A stretch of 24,251 nt of DNA from a virus. The stretch lies in the IMG/VR virus record IMGVR_UViG_3300025853_000634, positions 1 through 24,251 of that record. One strand, 5' to 3'. A program made the position numbers and the translations under genes. The notes beneath the pieces were generated by a model. That model saw nothing but the letters and a program-made list of their open reading frames with translations. It had not been told where the DNA came from and ran no database searches. Positions 1-9,033 of this stretch are shown here, piece after piece. Every line of letters begins with the position of its first letter. Positions within the stretch are counted from its first letter, which is position 1.

Positions 1-351
1 TTGAACCTGTTCGTACTTGGTACGGATAGCAGCTCGTGCCGCTTCAGCCGCATCAGCGTCAGCACCAGGAATCTGCTTCATAATCACCTCATCATGAGGC
101 TTGAACTCTTCAGCACGGGCAGCACGTCGCTTGTCGTGACCGATTTGTTTGCATTTATCAATGTCGTGATCAATACAACAATCGCCCATTACCCACGCAT
201 TGCGGAAGTAACGGTCAGAGGGAATGTCAGCCTCGGAGACGATTTCGTAGGCGACACCTTCAGGCACATCCTTCAGTGCCAGTTCGACGGATTCGGTAGG
301 GATGATCACCGCTACTCCGCCAGATTCAGTTTGGTAGATGATTTTGTTCAT
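1..351 (-). CDS. Conserved phage protein downstream of tail fibre (partial, 3' end outside window)
   Basis: An open frame of 117 codons starts at an ATG (349-351, minus strand) five bases after the tail-fibre stop and reaches the left edge of the window without a stop, so the gene is truncated by the window, not broken. It has a small N-terminal part beginning MNKIIYQTESGG, a central ADIPSDRYFRNAW motif around residues 48-60, and a charged Ala/Arg-rich C-terminal part. From memory, proteins with this 'ADIPSDRxFRNAW' motif are common beside tail genes in marine phages, but I know no established function. The position suggests a tail or fibre accessory role, which is inference. The long plus-strand frame over the same bases is treated as a shadow. 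Confidence 0.75.
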   Translation of the reverse strand, partial: MNKIIYQTESGGVAVIIPTESVELALKDVPEGVAYEIVSEADIPSDRYFRNAWVMGDCCIDHDIDKCKQIGHDKRRAARAEEFKPHDEVIMKQIPGADADAAEAARAAIRTKYEQVQ

Positions 352-356
352 GGCAA

Positions 357-1625
357 TTAGCGGAAAACGGAAAGATCAATTTGCGCCGCATTGTATTGTG
401 CTGCTGCCGTGGTTTCCACGTCAACTCTGACACCAGAAGTAGATCGGTCAACTGCTGAACCTGGAACAATAGTAACTGCATCAGTTAAACTAGAAGCATT
501 AACGAGGCAAGCATAGTTTACATCAGGCATTGCCGTTATAAAGTTTACTCTAAAAGAACCGGTGCCAAGGTCTGCAATGCTGCTTATATTGCCACTGCCT
601 CTAATCGTGTTCCTTCTTAGCGTAATGTTTCCGCTAGTCAATTTAGACGTGCCAGCAGTATATGTGAAAGTATCAGCATCAGTTACGGTTGCAACAGTGT
701 AAGTACCATCCACACCAGTACCACTGGTTATGTCTACATAAATTGTGTCGCCCACTATCAAACCGTGAGCTACAACAGTAACGGTTACATCGGTTGCAAC
801 TTGAGAATAGGTGCCAGTAAGATTGTTGTTAGTAATACCATCAAAATTAACCCACGCCCGACAACCATAAGCTGTAGCAACACTACCGTAGCCAGAGTCA
901 AATTTAAGTGTTCCAGCAATTGACTGATTACCTGTACCGTTGACAGTCAGGTTGTTTGTAACAGTTGCATTACCTGTGACAGTAATGTTATCTCCAGATA
1001 TATCTCCAGTGGTAGTAATGTTATCTCCAGATATATCTCCAGTGGCAGTAACATTACCAGTGGCAGTAATATTATCTGCAGATACGTCACCAGTAGTCAC
1101 TATGTTTTGACTACCAAAACTTGGAGAAACTTTAGTTCCAGCAATAGCAGCACTAGCATTAACGTCAGCATTAACAATAGTGCCGTCAGCAATCTGAGCT
1201 GATGTAACAGCACTATTAACAATGTTATTAGTGCTAACAGCATTATTAGCTAATTCAAATCCAGTAATTGAATCTTCTGCAAGATTACCTGTTGAAGCAG
1301 CAACGGTAATGTTGGCCGTTTCTTGAGCAATATACAGTTGCTGCAAAAAGTTTTCATTAAGATCAGATGCACGAATAGCAGAACCAGCAAAGAATGTAGC
1401 TGGTGGTGCATCTTGAGCAGTTTGACGATAAATTCTAATTGCTACTCCATTTCCTGGGGCAGTAACAAAACGAATGTTAGTGGCATTTTCTACAGAGTAT
1501 TCAGTTGTAATCTGGTCAACACCATCAAGACTTACCTTAATGTCTGACTCGTTTAGATATTCAAATGTAAAATTAAACAGCGTAGAGCTGTCGTCTCCAG
1601 TATGTAGTTTTTCAGTAGTTGCCAT
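357..1625 (-). CDS. Tail fibre protein (T7 gp17-like N-terminus)
   Basis: This 422-residue protein is the likely receptor-binding fibre. Residues 1 to about 110 resemble the T7 tail-fibre N-terminal domain that anchors fibres to the tail (SSTLFNFTFEYLNESDIKV near the start, AGSAIRASDLNENFLQQL near 80-97). Residues about 130-230 are low-complexity Ile/Thr/Asn/Gly repeats, including an exact 11-residue duplication (about 194-215), as expected for a trimeric beta-rich shaft. Residues about 257-422 form the distal part: an 'RAWVNFDG' strand, an insert of about 75 residues (265-340), then IRGSGNISSIADLGTGSFRV and a C-terminus ending VFR. T7 gp17 is longer (553 residues). It follows the gp16-like core gene by 22 bases and has no clear Shine-Dalgarno. 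The fibre identity is strong; receptor specificity cannot be read. Confidence 0.9.
   Translation of the reverse strand: MATTEKLHTGDDSSTLFNFTFEYLNESDIKVSLDGVDQITTEYSVENATNIRFVTAPGNGVAIRIYRQTAQDAPPATFFAGSAIRASDLNENFLQQLYIAQETANITVAASTGNLAEDSITGFELANNAVSTNNIVNSAVTSAQIADGTIVNADVNASAAIAGTKVSPSFGSQNIVTTGDVSADNITATGNVTATGDISGDNITTTGDISGDNITVTGNATVTNNLTVNGTGNQSIAGTLKFDSGYGSVATAYGCRAWVNFDGITNNNLTGTYSQVATDVTVTVVAHGLIVGDTIYVDITSGTGVDGTYTVATVTDADTFTYTAGTSKLTSGNITLRRNTIRGSGNISSIADLGTGSFRVNFITAMPDVNYACLVNASSLTDAVTIVPGSAVDRSTSGVRVDVETTAAAQYNAAQIDLSVFR
981..1046 (-). repeat. 33-bp tandem duplication in tail fibre shaft
   Basis: Bases 981-1013 and 1014-1046 are identical except for the last base (T versus C). 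Each unit encodes 11 residues of the TGDISGDNIT type. More diverged copies of the same unit flank it (about 961-980 and 1047-1100). The in-frame near-perfect copy points to recent slippage or recombination that lengthens the shaft. Confidence 0.9.
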
Positions 1626-1647
1626 TTAAGGTGCCACAAAAAAATGG

Positions 1648-4600
1648 TTAATCTAATCCGGCGTACCGGCGAATGGTGTCAATGTCAGCTTTACTAAAGT
1701 CACCTTGTGCTGCCCTTTGCCTCCGATACTTTTCTTCGGCAACAAGCAACAAGTAAGATTGGTCTAGCTTTTCCAACTTTTGAAGCGCGGTTTTCTTGTA
1801 TTTGTTAATTTCTTTCTTCAACATAGCAATATGAGGAGGGTTAACCTCATTTTCGTTGAGGAAAGTTTCGGTATTAACAGGGCGTCCCCGGTATGCCTTA
1901 GCCATAGCCTGCCACTCATCACTACGCATAATAGTTTCTAAGCGCTTAGACAAACCACTCTTTGCCAAAATCTTGGCAAGTGATTCGCGGTGCTGAGGCT
2001 CAAGGCTAACACCATAACGGCCAGTCTTAACAATGGTATTAGCAGGAATACCAAGCTCAGACAGCTGCTGGGCAACGTAATTATCGTTTACATCTTGGAT
2101 GCGGATAGGAGAAACCGCATTAAATAGACCACCACCGATAGAGTTCAGGGGTTTGCCAGTAATCCAAGAGGTAACAGAAGGCAGATCATTTCCGTAACCA
2201 GGGGCTGCTTGGACCAACATACGATCCAATTCACCTCGGGTCTCCTTCAGATAAGGATTCATGGCGTTAGCAAGTGCTCGACGTACGCCAGAGTACGGAG
2301 TATAGTTATTAAGGGCATTCAGAGCCATACGGAGACCGCTGGGGTCGTTGAGGTTCTGAGGGGTAAGGATTTCACCAATCTCAGACAGACCAGCCAGGAA
2401 GCTCTTTTCGGTGTAACTTACAACAATAGAATACCAAGCTTGTCCCACAATACGAGAAGCTGCCTCTGCGCCACCCATTTTTGCCAAGCGAACTGCATCA
2501 GCAGTGATTGCCATGAGCGAGTTGATAGGTTCAATGGATTGATAAGACACCCACTTGTTACCCACCTTGATTGACATAGGAGGACGACCCTCTGCTTGCC
2601 AAGCCTTACGTTCAGCTGCGTCAGGCGGATAGTTGCCGGTCACGTCGGTGAACAGAGCAGTAGTGAGCAAGGTAGTCATCACCATCATGCCCGTTGCGGA
2701 ACGTCCCTCAAGCTCAGCCATTAGGATCTTGTCGCCGCTTTCTTTTGCTGCTTTGTAAGTAGCATCAAAGTTACGAATGGCGTGGTTGATTCCTGGTATG
2801 TGTTCAAATCCATAACCAGCCAGGTTACCTGGGGTACGGACAAAGGGAAGGAACAAACGACCAGTACCAAGAGGCAAAGAATCAACAAAGTTACCCAGTG
2901 CGTTTACAATAGCGCCAGGGTCTTGCTGGAACGTAGCTCGTTCTGCGTAGTCAAGAAGATCTTTGTCAAGGATACGTCCAGTAGCTGGATCAATGCCCTG
3001 TGAGAACTTCTTAAGGTATAAATCCATCATTGCTTTGGGATCTTCCCCAGGAGCCGCATGACGGATAGATTCGTATTTTGCTTTGGAATACAAACGATAA
3101 CGAGCAGACAAATTCTTAAAGAAATCGTCACTTGCCATCAAGGCACGGTTAGGCCAGCTGATCCAAGGGTTATGTACGAAACGATAGCTATTCTCTACAA
3201 ACGCAGCACCAAACTGTTCACCAGGAGTACTTGCAGCCATTTTGAGCTGCTTGATCATGGCTTGAGCTTCAAAGTCATCAATAGCAAACTTGGTATTAAA
3301 GTTAACCGAAACACCAGTTTTGTAGGTTTGCTTAAGAATACGGAATGAATCCCCTAAACCTTGAACCATGCCGTGAAGACCGGCAATTGCAGATGCTTGA
3401 ACGTCTGAGTCGCCCTTAATGACACCACGAATGTACGCAGAGAACGGACGCTCAAACGTTGAGTAGGTGTTACCCAGAAGGTTTCTAAGGTGAGTAATAG
3501 GACCAGACAGAAGTGACTGGTACATGGCACTGGTTGCATTCTTGAAACCAAGAGTAATAGCAGCATTCAAGAACTTAACTTGCTTACTGGGGTCACCACC
3601 AGCAAGAACCATAGTATTCACAAGCCTCATCACTTCTTCGTCAGCGGCTGGGTCACCACGACGGATAGCTGCTTTGAGCTTAGTAGACCAATCACGGACT
3701 TCCTTAATACTCAGAACCAGATTATCATCAGCTGCATCACCGGCACCCATGCCAATGACACGCTTAAATGTCTGGAGGGTTGAGCCGGCATCGTAGGCTG
3801 TGGTCTTATGGAACTCCAAAAGAGTAGAAAGACGATCAACCAAACGATCAATCTGGTTGCCCACAGGAACGCCCTGTGCGCGGCTAGAAGCAGCGTTGAC
3901 AGCAAGCGAATGGATTTGCTCAGCAGTGTCACCGATCAACGCCTTAGTGACCAGAATGCCTTCCTTCGACAGAAGCTTGGCATCAAGTGTGGTCTTGGCC
4001 TTAAGCATTCCAGCTTCGTCCATCATGCTGATGAGCGTCTTTTCTGGAATGTCAGAATTTAAGGCATTGCGGAAGTCATCCAGAATCATTGCTGCGTTCT
4101 GGATAATCTCAGCAGCAGGACGCTTGAGCTGGGCTGCCATCTTCTGAAGTTCAACCCGACCCGAATACTTACGAATCAGTTCTTCAACCTCAGGCTTATA
4201 CCTCATGCGGTCATACTGAGCGTCCGTCATCATGTGGTAAGAACCACCACGCTCAATGGGAGTGATGTCGGGACGAGCAAACGGATCAGAGGTTACCTGC
4301 TTAGTGCCTTGGGTAGGCGGAGTGTCACGCAGGATCTGCTGCTTAATAGTCAGGTTTGGATCGGCTGGTTTGTTAAAGGCAGCGTTATCCTGTTGAGGAA
4401 TACCCCGAACATCATCAGGGTTGTAACCATTGGCAATCTTTTCGTCAATCTCTGCCGTATGCTTCCGCACATCCTCAAGGGTTTCGCGTAAAGCAGCCAG
4501 CTTTGGATCAACGTCAGAGATGCCAGACGCACGCAATGCTTCGATGCGTTCGGTCAGGCTGCGTTCTTGCTCCAACAGCTGCATCAGTTGATCAGCGTTG

Positions 4601-5628
4601 TTCTCGTCGAACAGCTCGCCTTCCTTGGCGATAGCTTTGGTGTTGTACGAATCCACCTCAGCCATTTTTTCTTTGGCTGCTTTGACGCCCTTCTTTAGGG
4701 CTTCTTCTTTTGTACCACCAGCATTAATCACTGCTTGCCCAGCCTTGCGACCCCACATGAGCCACAACAGTGAGTCAGCAGCAGCGCCAATGGCACCTCC
4801 TTCAATGGCACTCTTAAGCTTTGCCGTAAAGGGGTCGTCGTTTTCTTCGCTCCGTAAAGCAAAGACAAAAGAATCGTGAAGAGGACTATCTTCGGGAATG
4901 AAGTTGTTGACCATTGCCGAGAAGTTTCCATCCTCAGGTGTGGTCGTAATAAAGTCAGCCACAGCACCAGGCACCAGACCCGACGCCACAGCGCCTTTTA
5001 GTCCCTTGCCTTTAGTACCCAGACCAATAAGAGCCTTAGGCGCACGGACCATAAATTGCCGCATGATCACGGCAGTCTTTAGAATCTTAGAAGCAAACTG
5101 ACCAACCTCAGTCCGGGGACCACGCATACCAAAGCTGTAAGCAGCTGCGGTATAGCGGTCACTAAACGGATCTTCGGTTGCCTTAGTCTCCACACCACGC
5201 ATGGAGTTGACGCCTTTCTTGACGACATCACCCAGCAGGTCAGCAGTGTTAAGGGTGTCTTCTACGGTGCCAGTAACAACATCTCCGACAACTCTGACGG
5301 ATTCAGAAGCAAGAGTTCCAATAGGAGTTGAGTATGCTTCTTCTTCGAATGCAGTGTCTTGTTCCTTTTGGATCTCACGAGCTTCAGCAACTCGTTGACG
5401 ATAGGCATCGCCCTGACCAAAAAGATCAGCGACGGCACCTACAGTATTTTGAAGGGCATCAGGAATAGCTTGAAGAGGGTTGACCGTTTGAGGCTCACCT
5501 TCTTTTTGAACTTCGCCAGTCTGCTCGTCGTACTGCTGTTGTTCTTCTGCTTGTTGTGCTTCTTGTTTTAGTTTTTCTTCTTCGTAGAAACGCCGGTCGC
5601 GTTCTGGATCATAAACAGCTCTAGGCAT
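1648..5628 (-). CDS. Internal core / ejectosome protein, T7 gp16-like
   Basis: This is the largest gene (1326 residues) and sits where T7 has gene 16, between the gp15-like core protein and the tail fibre. In T7 the gp16-type protein is ejected with the genome and helps form the channel across the cell envelope. The N-terminus is very acidic and Gln/Glu-rich (residues about 10-60), followed by helical, Ala-rich sequence. A hydrophobic stretch near residues 975-995 (GMMVMTTLLTTALFTDVTG) could insert in a membrane, followed by a Pro/Arg-containing segment of the kind seen in large phage virion proteins. T7 gp16 is 1318 residues, so length matches, but I find no lytic transglycosylase motif at its N-terminus; that domain is at the end of the neighbouring gp15-like protein. 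It starts with ATG after a terminator-like hairpin (5658-5693). Confidence 0.85.
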   Translation of the reverse strand: MPRAVYDPERDRRFYEEEKLKQEAQQAEEQQQYDEQTGEVQKEGEPQTVNPLQAIPDALQNTVGAVADLFGQGDAYRQRVAEAREIQKEQDTAFEEEAYSTPIGTLASESVRVVGDVVTGTVEDTLNTADLLGDVVKKGVNSMRGVETKATEDPFSDRYTAAAYSFGMRGPRTEVGQFASKILKTAVIMRQFMVRAPKALIGLGTKGKGLKGAVASGLVPGAVADFITTTPEDGNFSAMVNNFIPEDSPLHDSFVFALRSEENDDPFTAKLKSAIEGGAIGAAADSLLWLMWGRKAGQAVINAGGTKEEALKKGVKAAKEKMAEVDSYNTKAIAKEGELFDENNADQLMQLLEQERSLTERIEALRASGISDVDPKLAALRETLEDVRKHTAEIDEKIANGYNPDDVRGIPQQDNAAFNKPADPNLTIKQQILRDTPPTQGTKQVTSDPFARPDITPIERGGSYHMMTDAQYDRMRYKPEVEELIRKYSGRVELQKMAAQLKRPAAEIIQNAAMILDDFRNALNSDIPEKTLISMMDEAGMLKAKTTLDAKLLSKEGILVTKALIGDTAEQIHSLAVNAASSRAQGVPVGNQIDRLVDRLSTLLEFHKTTAYDAGSTLQTFKRVIGMGAGDAADDNLVLSIKEVRDWSTKLKAAIRRGDPAADEEVMRLVNTMVLAGGDPSKQVKFLNAAITLGFKNATSAMYQSLLSGPITHLRNLLGNTYSTFERPFSAYIRGVIKGDSDVQASAIAGLHGMVQGLGDSFRILKQTYKTGVSVNFNTKFAIDDFEAQAMIKQLKMAASTPGEQFGAAFVENSYRFVHNPWISWPNRALMASDDFFKNLSARYRLYSKAKYESIRHAAPGEDPKAMMDLYLKKFSQGIDPATGRILDKDLLDYAERATFQQDPGAIVNALGNFVDSLPLGTGRLFLPFVRTPGNLAGYGFEHIPGINHAIRNFDATYKAAKESGDKILMAELEGRSATGMMVMTTLLTTALFTDVTGNYPPDAAERKAWQAEGRPPMSIKVGNKWVSYQSIEPINSLMAITADAVRLAKMGGAEAASRIVGQAWYSIVVSYTEKSFLAGLSEIGEILTPQNLNDPSGLRMALNALNNYTPYSGVRRALANAMNPYLKETRGELDRMLVQAAPGYGNDLPSVTSWITGKPLNSIGGGLFNAVSPIRIQDVNDNYVAQQLSELGIPANTIVKTGRYGVSLEPQHRESLAKILAKSGLSKRLETIMRSDEWQAMAKAYRGRPVNTETFLNENEVNPPHIAMLKKEINKYKKTALQKLEKLDQSYLLLVAEEKYRRQRAAQGDFSKADIDTIRRYAGLD

Positions 5629-5657
5629 TTAGGAAAAGGCCCGCAGGCAAAAGAGGG

Positions 5658-5693
5658 AATAAAAAAAAAGAAAGGACCAGCGCACCAGTCCTT
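5658..5693 (-). terminator. Rho-independent terminator between gp15-like and gp16-like genes
   Basis: On the minus strand AAGGAC...GTCCTT form a 6-bp perfect stem, extendable by G-T wobbles and a G-C pair to a four-base loop. It is followed by a T-rich tract (TTTCTTTTTTTTTATT). The stop codon of the gp15-like gene lies inside the stem. There is no T tract in the other direction, so it acts on leftward transcripts. Expression of gp16-like and fibre genes must then rely on read-through or a promoter I cannot see. Confidence 0.8.
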
Positions 5694-8268
5694 ACTGTTG
5701 AGTTTTCAGAGTTCTAAGGGCTCTGTAAGCGGCAGGAAGATACTGCCGATAAGCGCCAGTGCGATACACCGTCCAAGCATTATAGCCGCTCTTAAGGACG
5801 TATGCCATGCCTCTAGCGTTGGTTTCAGGGTCAGCCAGTTGCATGTTATCTGTAAGACCCAAAGCACGGCGACGATCAGGACCAAGTGCCCCTAGCATGT
5901 TAATCTGCCAAAGACCATAGGACTCGTCACCGGTTGATTCATTAAAGTTGTGGTTGCCGGGTTTACCAGCAGATTCAGCCAAAGCAATAGCAGTCATGAT
6001 TACTGCCTGTTGTTCTGACAAACCTTGATTCAAAGCCAGCTGGAGGATGTCAGTGTCCGGCATAGCCGTCATTCCATCTGCTGGCGTTTCTACTTTTTTA
6101 CCGGCAAGCTCCGACTGACGTTGGTAGTGGGCTTGACGTTGCTTGCCTTGTGCAATTCGCTCTGCTTGGCGGAGCTGCTGTAAAGTGTCTTCGGAGTTGT
6201 AGTACCGAGACGTTGCCAAGGGGGCGGCAGCTGCGGACTCGGATTCAGCGCGATCACGCTCGCCGCTAAAATAAGGGGTAGGGTCAATACCATGATGAAG
6301 TGCTTGGGTTTTAAGGAACGCCTTGGTGTCCATCCCACGAGTAACGCGGCTGTCCCTCACGCGTCCAGTCAGCTGCTGACCATCACGGAACCTTTCCAGG
6401 TTAGCCTGAGTTTCGTTTTTGGACAACAAAATAGCCACATTAGGATGTGAGTACTTAATGTTTAGTTGCTCAGGTCTTAGGTTGCTGGCGTCGTAGACAG
6501 TATCGTCTTGAGCGTTTTGCTGGGTTATGACAGCATTAGCAAGCGGTTTTGGCTTTTTGGTTTCTACATCATAGTACTGGACATAGGTTTCTTTTGAAAT
6601 CTTTTCCAGTTCCCTTCCAAGTTCATCCATGCTTGGCACTTGGCCATTTTTCTGGACATAATCTTCATGCCAGGTAAACAGCTTGTCTTCAACAGCTTGC
6701 GTATAGGCGTTGTAAGCCTCAGGAGATTTGTTAGGTTTGCCATAATCGTCAAAGGTAATAACTTCACCACCTTGAGCTTCAATAGCAGCTTTGGTTGACT
6801 GTTTGATTTGGCTGCCGTAAGTTGATTCAAACTGAGTACGGTTGCGATCACTCGCCATGTTCCGAAGCTCCTTTTTACGGTCTTCAGAAATAGGCAGAGC
6901 ATTGATTTCATCCAGGGTCATCTTGCCTGCTAAGGCATCTTCCCTTGCTCGGTTAAATGCAACTTCTTGCTCGGGAAGAATGTAATCACCCTGAGCTTGC
7001 ATTGCGTTAATGTTAAGACGATCAACGTATGGCTGAAGTGCCAGTCGTGTCTGTTGCTCAATCTCTGCAAGTCTGACTGGATCCTTTTCTTCCCTTCGCG
7101 CACGGTCACGCAAGGCAATAATTTTAGCCACCTCTGCGTTATCTTCACGCAGGTTCTGGGCTTCGATCTGATCTTCCTTGTTTAGAATAGCTGCCCTGGT
7201 TTCTTGGAACTCAGTAATGTGAAGACTACCAAGCGTACCCATCTGAGGGTCTTTAACGGATTTAGGAACCTTAGCCAGTTCATCCAAAACCCTAAGACCT
7301 TCATCAGGAGGCAGAGCTTTAATAGCTTCCAGCTGGGCAGCCAGAGCTACCTTGGCAGCAGTTCCGCGTCCAAGACCACCTTCAGAAATCAGACGATTAA
7401 AGTTGGTCTGATAGGACAAAGACAAATCTTCAGCAGTTACATTGTCTTTGTTAACATCTACCTTGAGTTGATTGCTGATGTCTAAGACAGCACCATCACG
7501 GTTGTTCTTTGCAACCTCAGCAATGGCGTTTGTCTTGATTTGAGACTTAGCAGCCTGGAATGTAGGAGCAAACTCCTCAGCCAAAATGACAGGGTTAATG
7601 CTATGCAAACCTTTTTTCTGGAACATCTCTTGCTGACCAATCGCCAAAGCAGCGTCAATCTCAGCAGGAGTACCAGAAGTACGAATTTCAGCAGGCGACT
7701 TCAAACCGTCTGGAGTAGGAACGATCTTTTCAGTGCGCTCCATGAAACCCATCAGAAAACCCTGAGTGTCCAGAGCTGCTTTTTTAGCCGTACCCACAGC
7801 ACGTCCGTAGGCACGCCAACCACGAATTGCTTTGCTTTCTTGACGAAAGGTTGTGGCCAATTCTTCGTTTTCAATACTATTGGCAACCTCACCATCAGCC
7901 GTAGCAGCTGCTTCCAGCGTGCTTACTTCTGCGTTGTGCTTTTGAAAAACTTGCTCAGGGAACGAAGCATTCCCATTCATCACCTCAGCAAGACCAAGTT
8001 TGTATTCTTTGTCGTTTTGTTTCTTTTGATAATCGACAAGGAACTCACTCAGGGTGTCACTAAACTGAGACAGTGCCCTAAGGTCATTTTCTTGATTCTT
8101 TGCGATGTCAGCACCGAGACGCTGAACACCTTCTTTATAGCTGGCAAAAGCATCCTGCCGGTACTGGGCGTCCTGCTTTGCCTGCTGCATCATCTGACCA
8201 GATTTATCGTAAACCTGTTCAGCTTTAAAGCCGCGAGGGCCTTGGTATCCGGTTAGTTGTACTGCCAT
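5692..8268 (-). CDS. Internal core protein, gp15-like, with C-terminal lytic transglycosylase domain
   Basis: This 858-residue protein lies where T7 has gene 15. Most of it (residues 1 to about 740) is helical and rich in Gln, Glu and Ala, as expected for a stacked core protein that is ejected into the periplasm. The last 110 residues carry an SLT-type lytic transglycosylase signature: the catalytic Glu is E765 in an ALAESAG context and SYGLWQINM at 783-791 is the classic second motif. Such domains cleave peptidoglycan between MurNAc and GlcNAc to let the tail pass the wall. In T7 this domain is at the N-terminus of gp16, so the fusion partner differs here. It starts three bases after the gp14-like gene and ends within a terminator stem. 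T7 gp15 is 747 residues; the excess roughly equals the added domain. Confidence 0.88.
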   Translation of the reverse strand: MAVQLTGYQGPRGFKAEQVYDKSGQMMQQAKQDAQYRQDAFASYKEGVQRLGADIAKNQENDLRALSQFSDTLSEFLVDYQKKQNDKEYKLGLAEVMNGNASFPEQVFQKHNAEVSTLEAAATADGEVANSIENEELATTFRQESKAIRGWRAYGRAVGTAKKAALDTQGFLMGFMERTEKIVPTPDGLKSPAEIRTSGTPAEIDAALAIGQQEMFQKKGLHSINPVILAEEFAPTFQAAKSQIKTNAIAEVAKNNRDGAVLDISNQLKVDVNKDNVTAEDLSLSYQTNFNRLISEGGLGRGTAAKVALAAQLEAIKALPPDEGLRVLDELAKVPKSVKDPQMGTLGSLHITEFQETRAAILNKEDQIEAQNLREDNAEVAKIIALRDRARREEKDPVRLAEIEQQTRLALQPYVDRLNINAMQAQGDYILPEQEVAFNRAREDALAGKMTLDEINALPISEDRKKELRNMASDRNRTQFESTYGSQIKQSTKAAIEAQGGEVITFDDYGKPNKSPEAYNAYTQAVEDKLFTWHEDYVQKNGQVPSMDELGRELEKISKETYVQYYDVETKKPKPLANAVITQQNAQDDTVYDASNLRPEQLNIKYSHPNVAILLSKNETQANLERFRDGQQLTGRVRDSRVTRGMDTKAFLKTQALHHGIDPTPYFSGERDRAESESAAAAPLATSRYYNSEDTLQQLRQAERIAQGKQRQAHYQRQSELAGKKVETPADGMTAMPDTDILQLALNQGLSEQQAVIMTAIALAESAGKPGNHNFNESTGDESYGLWQINMLGALGPDRRRALGLTDNMQLADPETNARGMAYVLKSGYNAWTVYRTGAYRQYLPAAYRALRTLKTQQ

Positions 8269-8271
8269 TTG

Positions 8272-9033
8272 TTACCCAGCTAATTTAGGCATTTTCATTG
8301 CATCAGCAAAGCTGACATTTGTAGAAGAAGGAAGAGTTACACCAGAGCCTGCCGCATTACCAGCACCCGCTGCCGGAGCAGCAAGACTCATACCAGTAGT
8401 CACACCACCGAGGATAGACTGACCAATGCCTAAGACCATCCCAGCAGCGCTTGGAGCGGGTCCAGAATAAGGCTGGGCTACAAACCCCTTGATCGGTTCA
8501 ATCATGCGCCTAGAGGCTGCCATAGCGTTAGCAGACTTAGCATCCAAATAGATTTGTTCGGCTTGCAAGCTATAGGCATCACGAGCATAGCCAAGGTTAG
8601 TTCCAAGGGCAGCAAGGTCACGTCCATAGTCACGCTCTGCGTCGGACGCCAGAACCTCAACTGATTTACCAGTACGACCCACAGCAAGAACTTGTCCCTG
8701 TTTCTTGATCTTGTCGATCATTAACTGCTGTGCTTGTTGAGAGGCTCTATCATATTCACCCTTTAGTTGAAGCTGTTCATACTGGTAAGCTCGGTTAGCC
8801 GCAGCTGCGTTAGCTTCGATCTGTGAATTGTAGGCTTCTTGAGAGGCATGATAAGCTGCCATCTCTTGGTTGTAACGGGCAGTTGCGTTAGCCTGTTCAA
8901 CCTGATACTGATACTGCTGAGCTTGTTGTTGATAGGCATACTGTGCTTGCTGTTGCTGATAACCAGCAATAGACTGAAGCGTACCAAGACCAGCAGTAAC
9001 TACACCGAGACCAATAGATACTGGATCACACAT
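8272..9033 (-). CDS. Internal virion protein, gp14-like
   Basis: A 253-residue protein with a hydrophobic Gly-rich N-terminus (SIGLGVVTAGLGTLQSIAGY), then a long Gln/Ala/Tyr-rich helical region (residues about 25-100), and a Gly/Ala-rich C-terminal third. This pattern and its place between the gp13-like and gp15-like genes match T7 gp14, the small core protein that is ejected and inserts in the outer membrane during infection. T7 gp14 is 196 residues. Its ATG overlaps the end of the gp13-like gene by 8 bases, suggesting translational coupling. The call rests on composition and synteny, since this family is poorly conserved in sequence. Confidence 0.82.
   Translation of the reverse strand: MCDPVSIGLGVVTAGLGTLQSIAGYQQQQAQYAYQQQAQQYQYQVEQANATARYNQEMAAYHASQEAYNSQIEANAAAANRAYQYEQLQLKGEYDRASQQAQQLMIDKIKKQGQVLAVGRTGKSVEVLASDAERDYGRDLAALGTNLGYARDAYSLQAEQIYLDAKSANAMAASRRMIEPIKGFVAQPYSGPAPSAAGMVLGIGQSILGGVTTGMSLAAPAAGAGNAAGSGVTLPSSTNVSFADAMKMPKLAG

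Noticed and set aside
1-360. Plus-strand open frame at the left edge
   Set aside because: The minus strand has a better gene here, in series with the fibre gene and with a recognisable motif.
961-1100. Short repeats that could be taken for a CRISPR array
   Set aside because: The repeats are tandem without spacers, lie in frame in a fibre gene, and encode a regular 11-residue motif.
1626-1647. Terminator between gp16-like gene and tail fibre
   Set aside because: There is a T7 tract but no stable hairpin before it; a CCATTT/AAATGG pairing would enclose the tract and the fibre start instead.
7540-8256. Plus-strand open frame of 238 codons opposite the gp15-like gene
   Set aside because: Antisense shadow rich in Ser, Phe and Leu with no domain, on a strand that carries no other supported gene.
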